Origin: JBEVNX01 sp040507895
GTDB lineage: Bacteria; Desulfobacterota; Binatia; JACPRU01
Assembly: GCA_040507895.1 (NCBI GenBank)
Contig: JBEVNX010000095.1
Location: 1 to 11,174, forward strand
Direction of reading: 5' to 3'
DNA length: 11,174 nt
Shown here: positions 1 to 6,208 of the stretch, piece after piece
Numbering within the stretch: position 1 is the stretch's first letter
How the letters are laid out: the number at the start of each line of letters is the position of its first letter
Position numbers and translations under genes: made by a program
The notes under the pieces: model-generated
What the model saw: the letters and a program-made list of their open reading frames with translations, nothing else
Database searches by the model: none
What the model was told of the DNA's origin: nothing

Positions 1-1
1 C

Positions 2-802
2 GCCCTCGGCGCGGTTGTCGTCAAAGGCATCTCGCTTCGTCCGTCGCCCGGGCACCCGCCGCCGCGCATGGTCGAGACGGCGGCGGGCATGCTGAACGCG
101 ATCGGCTTGCAGAACGTCGGGCTGGAGCGATTCGTCGCCGAGAAGCTGCCCTGGCTCCGCGAGAGGAGTATCAAGGTGGTGGTCAATTGCTGGGGAAATA
201 CCGTCGAGGAGTATGCCGAGGTGGTCGCGGCGCTCGACGAAGTCCCTGGCGTCGCGGCGATCGAGGTCAATATCTCGAGCCCGAACAAACGAGAATGGGG
301 CGGGATCATCGCCAGCGACGCGCGACGCACAGCGACCGTGGTGGCGGCTACTCGAGCTGCGACACGCCGACCGTTGTGGGTCAAGCTTTCGCCCAACGTG
401 AGCGACATCGCCGAAGTAGGGCGGATCGCCGCCGACGCAGGCGCGGATACGCTTTGCGTCGCCAACACGTACCTCGGTATGGCCGTCGACCTCCGCAAGC
501 GCCGCCCCGTGCTCAGCAACGTCACCGGCGGGCTTTCCGGACCGGCCATCAAGCCGCTCAACCTTCGGGGGGTTTATCAGGTGGCGCGCGCCACGACGAT
601 TCCGGTAGTCGGCATCGGCGGTATCTCGACCGGCGAAGACGCCCTTGAGTATTTACTGGTAGGTGCTCGAGCAGTCCAAATCGGCACGGCAAATCTCTAC
701 GATCCCGCTGCCGGGCCGAGGATCGTCAAGGAAATCAGCAGGTTCCTCTCCAAAGAGGGAATCGATGACGTGAACCGGTTCATCGGCTCCTTGGAGAGCT
801 GA
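2..802 (+). CDS. pyrD: Dihydroorotate dehydrogenase, class 1B-like catalytic subunit (5' end outside window)
   Basis: The enzyme oxidises dihydroorotate to orotate in pyrimidine synthesis, using FMN. The frame is open from base 2, so the gene starts before the window; roughly the first 40-50 residues are missing. The ATG at 68 is internal, because family sequence continues upstream of it (GAVVVKGISLRP, matching the class 1 GAVVTKSIT stretch). Visible family motifs are PPPRMVET and LNAIGLQN, then NISSPN (269-286), VKLSPN, the NVTGGLSGPAIKP block, and the FMN-phosphate region GIGGISTGEDALEYLLVGA followed by VQIGTAN. These resemble class 1B (PyrDB) enzymes, which normally work with an electron-transfer subunit, PyrK; PyrK is not in view. 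One oddity: the active-site base of class 1 enzymes is Cys in NISCPN, but here the codon at 278-280 is AGC (Ser), the residue used by class 2 enzymes. The family call is firm; the exact subclass and electron acceptor are inferred. Confidence 0.93.
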   Translation, partial: ALGAVVVKGISLRPSPGHPPPRMVETAAGMLNAIGLQNVGLERFVAEKLPWLRERSIKVVVNCWGNTVEEYAEVVAALDEVPGVAAIEVNISSPNKREWGGIIASDARRTATVVAATRAATRRPLWVKLSPNVSDIAEVGRIAADAGADTLCVANTYLGMAVDLRKRRPVLSNVTGGLSGPAIKPLNLRGVYQVARATTIPVVGIGGISTGEDALEYLLVGARAVQIGTANLYDPAAGPRIVKEISRFLSKEGIDDVNRFIGSLES

Positions 803-811
803 AAACCCACG

Positions 812-840
812 TTGACCGCAGCGCGTAAGTAACTTAAAAT
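812..840 (+). promoter_or_regulatory. Sigma-70-type promoter for carD
   Basis: TTGACC (812-817) and TAAAAT (835-840) each match the -35 and -10 consensus at five of six bases. They are separated by exactly 17 nt. The tract sits in the 77-nt gap between pyrD and carD, in otherwise GC-rich sequence. Transcription would start near 846-848, giving a leader of about 33 nt. carD can therefore be transcribed independently of pyrD. Confidence 0.75.
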
Positions 841-879
841 CCAGGCTTATCTCACTCCCCCGCCCGAAGGAGACCGCGA

Positions 880-1383
880 ATGCTCAAGATAGGCGCTGAG
901 TTCAAGGTCGGAGAGAAAGTCGTCTATCCGGCCCACGGCGTCGGCGTCATCGAGAGCCTGCAAGTTCGCAACGTTTCCGGTACGCAGAAGAAGTTCTACA
1001 TGCTGCGCATCGTCGACAGCGAGATGACGATCATGATCCCGACCGAGAACGTCCAGACCGTCGGTCTGCGCCGCATCATCGGTCGCGACATGGTCAGCAA
1101 GGTCTACAAGATCCTTCGCGAGAAGAAGGTCGAGGTCGACCAGCAGACGTGGAACCGGCGCTACCGAGAATACACCGAGAAGATCAAGACGGGATCGGTG
1201 CTCGAGATCGCCAAGGTCCTGCGCGACCTCTTCGTTCTGAAGGCCGACAAGGAGCTGTCGTTCGGTGAGCGCAAGATGCTCGACACGGCGCGGAATCTGC
1301 TGGTCAAGGAGCTCGCGATCGCGCGTTCCTTCCCCGAAGAGAAGATCATGGAGGAACTGAAGATGATCTTCGCGCGTCATTGA
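880..1383 (+). CDS. carD: CarD/CdnL family RNA polymerase-binding transcription regulator
   Basis: The 167-aa protein matches the CarD/CdnL family over its full length. These proteins bind the RNA polymerase beta subunit and stabilise open complexes at sigma-70 promoters, including those for rRNA. The N-terminal RNA-polymerase-interacting domain carries GEKVVYPAHGVGVI (residues 11-24) and the IMIPTENV strand. The C-terminal helical DNA-binding domain carries QQTWNRRYREY with Trp91, the counterpart of the Trp that wedges into the -10 edge in mycobacterial CarD. It continues with KIKTGSVLEIAKVLRDL and LSFGERKMLDTARNLLVKEL. The close match to myxobacterial CdnL in length and motifs is part of why I place the organism near the deltaproteobacteria. 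The ATG at 880 follows a good ribosome site, GAAGGAGA (866-873), at 6 nt spacing. The gene has its own promoter upstream and an intrinsic terminator downstream, so it appears to be monocistronic. Confidence 0.96.
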   Translation: MLKIGAEFKVGEKVVYPAHGVGVIESLQVRNVSGTQKKFYMLRIVDSEMTIMIPTENVQTVGLRRIIGRDMVSKVYKILREKKVEVDQQTWNRRYREYTEKIKTGSVLEIAKVLRDLFVLKADKELSFGERKMLDTARNLLVKELAIARSFPEEKIMEELKMIFARH

Positions 1384-1406
1384 ACGCGTGGCGGTTGTTC
1401 CAGCCG

Positions 1407-1447
1407 ACGTGAGGGGCCGCGAGCGATCTCGGGCCCCTCACGTTTTT
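1407..1447 (+). terminator. Rho-independent terminator of carD
   Basis: A perfect 12-bp stem is formed by ACGTGAGGGGCC (1407-1418) and GGCCCCTCACGT (1432-1443), followed by TTTTT (1443-1447). The loop holds a second small stem, CGAG/CTCG (1420-1423 with 1428-1431), around CGAT. The hairpin lies between the convergent carD and glyA stops. Only the plus side has a T tract, so it should terminate carD well; for glyA it could at most slow or protect the transcript end. Confidence 0.9.
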
Positions 1448-1452
1448 GGGCC

Positions 1453-2745
1453 TCATACGTAGCGCATTTCGACGAAGCGGCCGCGGAGTCGATTCACGGC
1501 CTCTTTGACGGCCTTGCCGCGGATCGCATCCGCGATCAGCGGGGAGAGCTCTTCCATTTCGCCCTCGGTCATCCCGAAGCGTGTTATCTCTTGCACGCCG
1601 ATTCTCAAGCCGGATGGGCTGCGCGGGTCCTGATCGCCGGGGAGCATGTTGTAGTTGACGATCACATCCTGGTTCTCGAGCCGCGTGGCGACTTCGACGC
1701 CGCCGCCGAAGGCCGCGACGTTGAGTGCGAGCTGGTGGCTCTTCGTGAAGCCGAGCGCCTTCGCTTCGACCGAGATGCCTTGGGCGGATAGGGCGCGCCC
1801 GAGCGCCTGTGCATTGCGGACGGTCTGGCTCGCATAAGCGCGGCCATGCTGCTTCATCTCGCGCGCGGCGACGAGCAGTCCCGGCAACGAGTGAAGGTGA
1901 TGGTTGCTCGACGACCCGGGGAACACCCCGCGATCAGCGGGGCCCCAGTAGGAGTCCGCGTCCGCGTCTTCGAGATCGGCCAAGATCACGCCTCGCTGTG
2001 GTCCAGGGAACGTCTTGTGCGTGCTGCCGGTCAGGTAGGTCGCGCCTTCGTGCAGAGGGTCTTGGAATTCACCCCCGGCGATGAGCCCGAGAACGTGGGC
2101 GCCGTCGAACAGGATCGGGATCTTGTGCTGGCGGCAGACGGGCACGAGCTCAGCCAGCGGCTCGGGAAACAGAAACAGGCTCTTGCCAAGGAGGACGAGC
2201 TGGGGCCGGAGGCGATCGATCATCTCGACCGCGGCCGCGGCGTCCGTGCGGTAGCGGTCCTCGGACAGTGGGAAGAAGCGCAGATGGACTGAGTTCTCGC
2301 GGCCCGCGGTGAGCGTCTGGCCGCGTATCTGGATGCGGCGGCCGAACACGCCGACCAGGTTGTGACTGATGTGGCCTCCGGCGTCCGTCGAATTGACGAT
2401 CACCGTGTCTCCGCCGCGTAGCAAGCCGAGAGCGATCGCGGTGTTCGCCGCGTTTCCACTGATCGGTCGGACGTCTGCTTGGCGGCAACGGAAGAGCTCG
2501 CAGACCTCGCGCTTGGCTGCGCGCTCGATCTCGTCGATGAAGCGCGTGCCCTGATAGTACCGATTGACTCGTCCTTGCTCGTTCGGATGCCCTTCGGCGT
2601 AGCGCGCCATGAAGTCCGAGTTCTGCACGTCGCGGACGGCGCGGCTCTGGGCGTTCTCGCTGGCGATCAGGTTGACCGTCTGCCGCCCCCGCCACTCCTC
2701 CTGCCTGCGGACGAGGTTTTCGACGTCGCGAATGTCAACGGGCAT
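1453..2745 (-). CDS. glyA: Serine hydroxymethyltransferase, archaeal-type
   Basis: This PLP enzyme is expected to interconvert serine and glycine while moving a one-carbon unit to a pterin cofactor. The 430-aa protein shows NLIASEN, YAEGHP with Glu51, RYYQGT, GNAANTAIALGLL, GGHISH (His125), FDGAHVLGLIAGG (Asp214, pairing with the PLP nitrogen) and STHKTF with Lys244, the expected PLP Schiff-base lysine. It ends with SGLRIGVQEITRFGM, whose Arg381 should bind the substrate carboxylate. Several motifs (GGHISH, the LFLFPEP region, DGAHVLGLIAG, FQDPL, SNHHLH, TKSHQ) match archaeal SHMT such as that of Methanocaldococcus better than the usual bacterial GlyA. I chose the ATG at 2745 because family homology begins there and AAGGGAG lies about 7 nt upstream; a longer frame to 2820 adds 25 residues with no homology. 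The substrate pterin, and whether this is the cell's main SHMT, cannot be read from the sequence. Confidence 0.9.
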   Translation of the reverse strand: MPVDIRDVENLVRRQEEWRGRQTVNLIASENAQSRAVRDVQNSDFMARYAEGHPNEQGRVNRYYQGTRFIDEIERAAKREVCELFRCRQADVRPISGNAANTAIALGLLRGGDTVIVNSTDAGGHISHNLVGVFGRRIQIRGQTLTAGRENSVHLRFFPLSEDRYRTDAAAAVEMIDRLRPQLVLLGKSLFLFPEPLAELVPVCRQHKIPILFDGAHVLGLIAGGEFQDPLHEGATYLTGSTHKTFPGPQRGVILADLEDADADSYWGPADRGVFPGSSSNHHLHSLPGLLVAAREMKQHGRAYASQTVRNAQALGRALSAQGISVEAKALGFTKSHQLALNVAAFGGGVEVATRLENQDVIVNYNMLPGDQDPRSPSGLRIGVQEITRFGMTEGEMEELSPLIADAIRGKAVKEAVNRLRGRFVEMRYV

Positions 2746-2803
2746 CGAGTTCTCCCTTCGGCAGCGGGCTTGTACCACCCGCGACCGCGACGGCCAACAA
2801 GGT

Positions 2804-2924
2804 GCCGGCGCTTCGGTCACCGTCCAAGAGCTCGAACTTGACCACCCGCGCGCCCCAGTCGGCGAAGATGCTGCCTCCCGAGGGGCTGGCCACCCCGAAG
2901 CGCGAGCTCGAAGACATGCACTCC
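2804..2924 (-). pseudogene. Remnant of a CaiB/BaiF (class III) CoA-transferase N-terminus, frameshifted
   Basis: Reading the minus strand, one frame gives GVHVFELA (2924-2901), and a second frame, one base off, gives GVASPSGGSIFADWGARVVK and then FELLDGD, with recognisable sequence ending near 2804. Together these resemble the start of family III CoA-transferases, whose usual pattern is GVRVLELA, a short link, then a segment like AGPxAGxxLADWGADVIKVEPPGGD. Both pieces fit the same family but need a frame change near 2895-2903, and the remaining 350 or so residues are absent because the frame runs out at 2735, next to glyA. A 60-codon frame (ATG 2917, stop 2735) could in principle be translated, but nothing suggests it is functional. 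The family assignment rests on about 40 residues recognised by eye. Confidence 0.55.
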
Positions 2925-3046
2925 CTTAGTCAGACCGAGGATCGCGAGCTCCCCGCGCGCGGAGTCTAGGAAAAGGCGGGGCTACCGGCTACAGGCTACG
3001 GGCTACGCCTAATGATGCCGCTCAACGCAGACGCGAGGATGGCCGC
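2925..3046. other. Divergent intergenic region between glyA and the ZIP gene
   Basis: With the CoA-transferase remnant, this fills the 301 bp between the two divergent genes. It should contain the promoters for both, but I could not find a convincing -35/-10 pair on either strand. The only clear structure is the heptamer tract at 2980-3007. Confidence 0.5.
2980..3007. repeat. Heptamer tandem repeat GGCTACN x4
   Basis: Four head-to-tail 7-bp units, GGCTACC, GGCTACA, GGCTACG and GGCTACG, occupy 2980-3007 and differ only in the last base. The tract ends 39 bp before the ZIP start codon. It could be simple replication slippage, a dispersed heptamer repeat family, or a protein-binding array; the window does not tell which. 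Confidence 0.85.
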
Positions 3047-3787
3047 ATGGACACGCTGACCTCGACCTTGCTGTTCGGGGTCGCCGCCGCGTTGGCGAAC
3101 GTGCTCGGCGGCTTAATGGTCGTCTCGCGGCGCGAGCCGTGGGATCCCCGCATCCTGCATGGCTTCGTCGCGCTCGGCGCCGGATTCATGCTGGCCGCCG
3201 CGTTGCTCCGAATGGAACCGGAAGCGTTGCGGTTGACGGAGGCCGCGCCGCTCCTGATCCTCTTGGGATATCTCGTCGTGCACCTGTTTGAGCATACGAT
3301 TGCGCCGCACTTTCACTTCGGCGAAGAGACGCATCCCCATTTGGTCGTCGGCTCGTCGACCTGGGCGCCGGCACTCGTCGGGTTGGTGGTGCATAGTCTG
3401 TTCGATGGCATCTCGATTGCATCGGGGTTCTTGGTGAGCCCCGGTCTCGGCTTGCTGGTGTTCGCCGCCATTATCCTGCACAAAGCCCCGGAGGGGTTCG
3501 CGATCGCTTCGGTGATGATGGCGGCCGGCGTCGACCGCAGGGGAGCTCTGGCGTCGGCGCTGGCGGTCGGCGTGGCGAGCATTTTTGGCGTACTGACCGC
3601 ACACGCGTTCGTCGGCTGGGTTGGCGCCGCGCTCGCATTGTCGACCGGAGTGACCCTGTACGTCGCGGCTTCTGATCTAATTCCCGAAGTAAACAAGGAA
3701 GAGGGCGTGTCGATGGCTCTCTTGGTGTTCGCCGGAGTCGCGCTCTTCTACGGAAGCGAGCGCGCGCTCGCGGCCGTAGGGCTGTGA
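3047..3787 (+). CDS. ZIP-family divalent metal transporter
   Basis: The 246-aa integral membrane protein probably imports zinc or a related divalent metal across the inner membrane. It has about eight hydrophobic segments. The two metal-binding helices carry HSLFDG (residues 116-121) and HKAPEG (145-150), corresponding to the HNxxDG and HxxPEG signatures of TM4 and TM5 in ZIP proteins. The first has Ser where Asn is usual. A His-rich loop (H83, H88, H90, H96, H98) lies between TM3 and TM4 and may sense or deliver metal. DLIPEVNKE near residue 210 is a further ZIP-like motif. The ATG at 3047 follows GAGG (3035-3038) at 8 nt; another ATG at 3039 is out of frame. The gene stands alone on its strand, 148 bp before the kinase. 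Metal specificity cannot be assigned. Confidence 0.92.
   Translation: MDTLTSTLLFGVAAALANVLGGLMVVSRREPWDPRILHGFVALGAGFMLAAALLRMEPEALRLTEAAPLLILLGYLVVHLFEHTIAPHFHFGEETHPHLVVGSSTWAPALVGLVVHSLFDGISIASGFLVSPGLGLLVFAAIILHKAPEGFAIASVMMAAGVDRRGALASALAVGVASIFGVLTAHAFVGWVGAALALSTGVTLYVAASDLIPEVNKEEGVSMALLVFAGVALFYGSERALAAVGL
3748..3779. repeat. Extended hairpin at the 3' end of the ZIP gene
   Basis: A perfect 16-bp palindrome, GCGAGCGCGCGCTCGC (3756-3771), is flanked by a further inverted pair CTACGG (3748-3753) and CCGTAG (3774-3779), with two unpaired bases on each side. It lies in the last codons of the ZIP gene. Because it is coding and there is no adjacent T tract, it is not a standard terminator. 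Confidence 0.6.
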
Positions 3788-3808
3788 GCGCCGCTCGGCT
3801 CGCTTTTT
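3786..3808 (+). terminator. Possible weak terminator after the ZIP gene
   Basis: GAGC (3786-3789) can pair with GCTC (3798-3801), and TTTTT follows at 3804-3808. The stem is only 4 bp. The T tract just after a stop codon in GC-rich DNA is suggestive, but the structure is weak and may compete with the upstream hairpin at 3748-3779. Confidence 0.3.
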
Positions 3809-3935
3809 CGCCGGCCGCTGTTGTACACAATCCGACGGGGGCGCGGCGCAGGGGGGCGTTTCGGCGGCTCCTCGGCGATCGGGTGGCGTAGGTTGGGATG
3901 ATCGCTTCGATGTTGTCGAGAGCGTGGAAGATTCA

Positions 3936-5762
3936 ATGAGCGACGCAGCGGAACCGACCCCCGGCGTCGAAGGGGCGCCGGCCGAGCGCTTTGGCGACTA
4001 CGTCCTGATCGACCGCATCGCCCAAGGCGGCATGGCGGAGCTGTTTCTCGCCAAGCGCCGGGGCGTGGAGGGATTCGAGAAGACCCTCGCGATCAAGCGG
4101 ATCCTGCCCGAGCTGTCGTGGAACCGCGAGTTCGTCTCGATGTTCATCAACGAAGCGAAGATCGCCGCCCGGCTCTCGCACCCGAACATCGTGCAGATCT
4201 TCGATTTCGGCAAGATCGACAACTACTACTTCATCGCCATGGAATACGTGCACGGAGAGAACCTGCGCGCGTTGCTGCAGCGCTCCGCGCAGAAGCAGAT
4301 CCCGCTGTCGACCGATCTCGCCGCCTTCATCGCCGCGCGAGCTTGCGCAGGCCTCGATCACGCACATCGCAAGACCGACGAGACCGGCCGCCCGCTGCGC
4401 ATCGTGCACCGTGACGTGAGCCCTCAGAACGTGCTCGTCTCCTATGACGGCGACGTCAAGGTCGTGGATTTCGGCATCGCCAAGGCAGTGGCCGAGAATC
4501 CCGAGGCGACCCGAGGAGTGCTGAAAGGCAAGCTCGCGTATCTCTCTCCCGAGCAAGTGCATGGTGTCTCCCTCGACGCGCGCAGCGACATTTTCGCGAT
4601 CGGCCTCGTGCTCTACGAACTGCTTGCCGGTAAGAAGCTGTTCACGCAGGCCGATCCTGCCGAAGTCCTCGATTCGATCGTGCACATCAACGCGGACGAG
4701 GTGGCCCGCTCGCTCCCGCAGGTCCATCGTACGCTGCGCGACGTACTGCGACGGGCGCTCGCGCTCGATCCCGAAGGCCGCTTTCGCTCCGCCGGCGAGA
4801 TGCAAATCGCGCTCGAGGAATACCTCCGTGCGTCCGGCGATCCCGGCGGCACGATGCAGCTCACCAACCTCATGCGATTGTTGTTCGACGACAAAGTCGG
4901 CGAGCACACCTCGCAGATCTTGCGCTCGCAGTTGCTCGGCAGGCCAGCTCGAACGCCGCGCTCCGCCGTGCGGAGCGGTTCTTCGAAGCGCCTGGTGGCG
5001 GCGCTCGGCGGCGCAGCGCTCGGCCTCCTCGCGCTCCTAATCGCCTCGCCGAAGCTGCGAGCGTCGACGCCGCAGCCGCAACCGCCGCCTCCCGGCTCGC
5101 GGCCGCAGGCCGCGCCGCCGGAGCCGGAGCCGCCGTCGAGCGTGTCCAGAGCCGCGCCGCCGGAAGTCGCGAAGCCCGCGGCGCCAGACCGGCTCGCCGA
5201 CGCCCAGCACGCGACCGAGGCGCTCGCCGCGAATCGTTTCGCCGAGGCCATCGCTGCGTTCGACAAGGCCTTTGCGGCATCGCCGGACCTGCGCGGACAG
5301 TACGCGGCGGGATATGCCAAAGCGCTTACGGAAGAAGGCAAGAGCCTCTTCGAGACCGATTCGGACGCGGCCGCACGTCGGTTCAAGGAAGCGATTGCGG
5401 CCGATCCGGACTCCTTCGACGCCCACTTCCTACTCGCCAAAGTGTACACGCGGAAGTCGGATTCGGACAGCGCCCTGCGGGAGTACGGGGAGGCGATTCG
5501 CATCAATCCAAAGTCTGCAGATGCCCAGTTCAACCTGGGCTTCGTCTACTTTTCGCAGAAGAAATACGAAGACGCGCGGCGTCAGTACGAGAAGGTGATC
5601 GAGCTCTCGCCCCCGTATCTAGCCGACGTCTTCTACAATCTGTCGGCTTGCTACGAGCAAATGAAGCGCAAGGACGATGCGATCGCCACGCTGCGTCGCG
5701 GCCTCAAGGCGGTTCCGAAGAGCGATCTGCTACATCAGCGGCTCAAGCAGCTCGGGGGCTGA
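3936..5762 (+). CDS. Transmembrane serine/threonine protein kinase with C-terminal TPR domain
   Basis: This is a Hanks-type kinase of 608 aa. Residues about 20-300 form the kinase domain: glycine-rich loop IAQGGMAELF, AIKR with ATP-binding Lys54, helix-C Glu73, HRDVSPQN with catalytic Asp160, and DFG with metal-binding Asp178. SPEQ stands where APE is usual. The HRDVSPQN form, in place of HRDLKPxN, is common in myxobacterial kinases. A single hydrophobic segment (about 352-371) is followed by a proline-rich linker and about four tetratricopeptide repeats (about 423-600), typified by ADAQFNLGFVYFSQKKYEDA. Kinase in the cytoplasm and TPR outside is inferred from the single TM segment. I prefer the ATG at 3936, with GGAAG (3926-3930) 5 nt upstream; an in-frame GTG at 3924 would add four residues but has a poorer ribosome site. 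It probably forms an operon with the LysM lipoprotein 5 nt downstream. Substrate unknown. Confidence 0.93.
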   Translation: MSDAAEPTPGVEGAPAERFGDYVLIDRIAQGGMAELFLAKRRGVEGFEKTLAIKRILPELSWNREFVSMFINEAKIAARLSHPNIVQIFDFGKIDNYYFIAMEYVHGENLRALLQRSAQKQIPLSTDLAAFIAARACAGLDHAHRKTDETGRPLRIVHRDVSPQNVLVSYDGDVKVVDFGIAKAVAENPEATRGVLKGKLAYLSPEQVHGVSLDARSDIFAIGLVLYELLAGKKLFTQADPAEVLDSIVHINADEVARSLPQVHRTLRDVLRRALALDPEGRFRSAGEMQIALEEYLRASGDPGGTMQLTNLMRLLFDDKVGEHTSQILRSQLLGRPARTPRSAVRSGSSKRLVAALGGAALGLLALLIASPKLRASTPQPQPPPPGSRPQAAPPEPEPPSSVSRAAPPEVAKPAAPDRLADAQHATEALAANRFAEAIAAFDKAFAASPDLRGQYAAGYAKALTEEGKSLFETDSDAAARRFKEAIAADPDSFDAHFLLAKVYTRKSDSDSALREYGEAIRINPKSADAQFNLGFVYFSQKKYEDARRQYEKVIELSPPYLADVFYNLSACYEQMKRKDDAIATLRRGLKAVPKSDLLHQRLKQLGG

Positions 5763-5767
5763 CATTG

Positions 5768-6208
5768 ATGCGTGCAACGATCGGCAGCGCGCTGGCGGCG
5801 ATCGCGCTGGCGAGCGGTTGTACGGGGCCGACGTCGCAGCGCGATCCAGAGGACCTCGCCGTTCGAGCACCTGCGACGCCGACGCCCGCGCCCTCCTTCT
5901 TGGTCCACGTAGTCAAGTTTCGCGGTGAAACACTTGGCCAGATCACCGAGTGGTACACAGGGCGATTCGACAACTGGCGAACGGTGGCGCGCGCCAACGA
6001 CTTAGCAGAGCCCCACGAGACGTTGAGCATTGGCAGGGAAGTTAGGATCCCGAGCCAACTCGTGGTGCGGCACGACCCGCTTCCCGCACCCAAGAAAAAG
6101 CGCTCCCCGAAGGTCACGGCTCCGACCCAACCGGTGGCGCCGGGAGAACCGTCGGTAGAGAAGGACGGTGCAGAACCAGCGCTCCCGCCGGTCATCGGGC
6201 CGAAGTGA
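5768..6208 (+). CDS. LysM-domain lipoprotein
   Basis: The 146-aa protein starts at ATG 5768, 5 nt after the kinase stop, with GGGGG about 9 nt upstream. Residues 1-17 form a short signal peptide ending in ASG before Cys18, a plausible but imperfect lipobox. After a Pro/Thr-rich spacer, residues about 44-93 resemble a LysM domain: HVVKFRGETLGQI, then WYTGRFDNWRTVARANDL, ending in GREVRIP. LysM domains bind N-acetylglucosamine-containing glycans, usually peptidoglycan. The tail (about 98-146) is basic and then proline-rich, with no recognised domain. Tight coupling to the kinase suggests a shared envelope role, perhaps anchoring or signalling at the cell wall; that is inference. The frame runs open upstream to 5648, but that part lies inside the kinase gene and lacks a signal sequence. 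The last 17 bp overlap the convergent RND pump gene. Confidence 0.82.
   Translation: MRATIGSALAAIALASGCTGPTSQRDPEDLAVRAPATPTPAPSFLVHVVKFRGETLGQITEWYTGRFDNWRTVARANDLAEPHETLSIGREVRIPSQLVVRHDPLPAPKKKRSPKVTAPTQPVAPGEPSVEKDGAEPALPPVIGPK

Noticed and set aside
847..1380. A 177-codon minus-strand frame opposite carD.
   Set aside because: It mirrors the full length of a well-conserved CarD gene and shows no family features of its own.
2746..2820. A longer N-terminus for the SHMT, beginning at 2820.
   Set aside because: The added 25 residues have no family similarity, and the ATG at 2745 has a good ribosome site and begins where homology begins.
3821..3830. TTGTACACAA, a short inverted repeat (TTGT/ACAA) upstream of the kinase gene, considered as an operator or -35 element.
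   Set aside because: Only 4-bp arms, and no plausible -10 box at the right distance; chance occurrence cannot be excluded.
3933..4907. A 324-codon open frame on the minus strand inside the kinase gene.
   Set aside because: It lies fully opposite the conserved kinase domain and has no recognisable domain or ribosome site; it reflects GC-rich codon usage.
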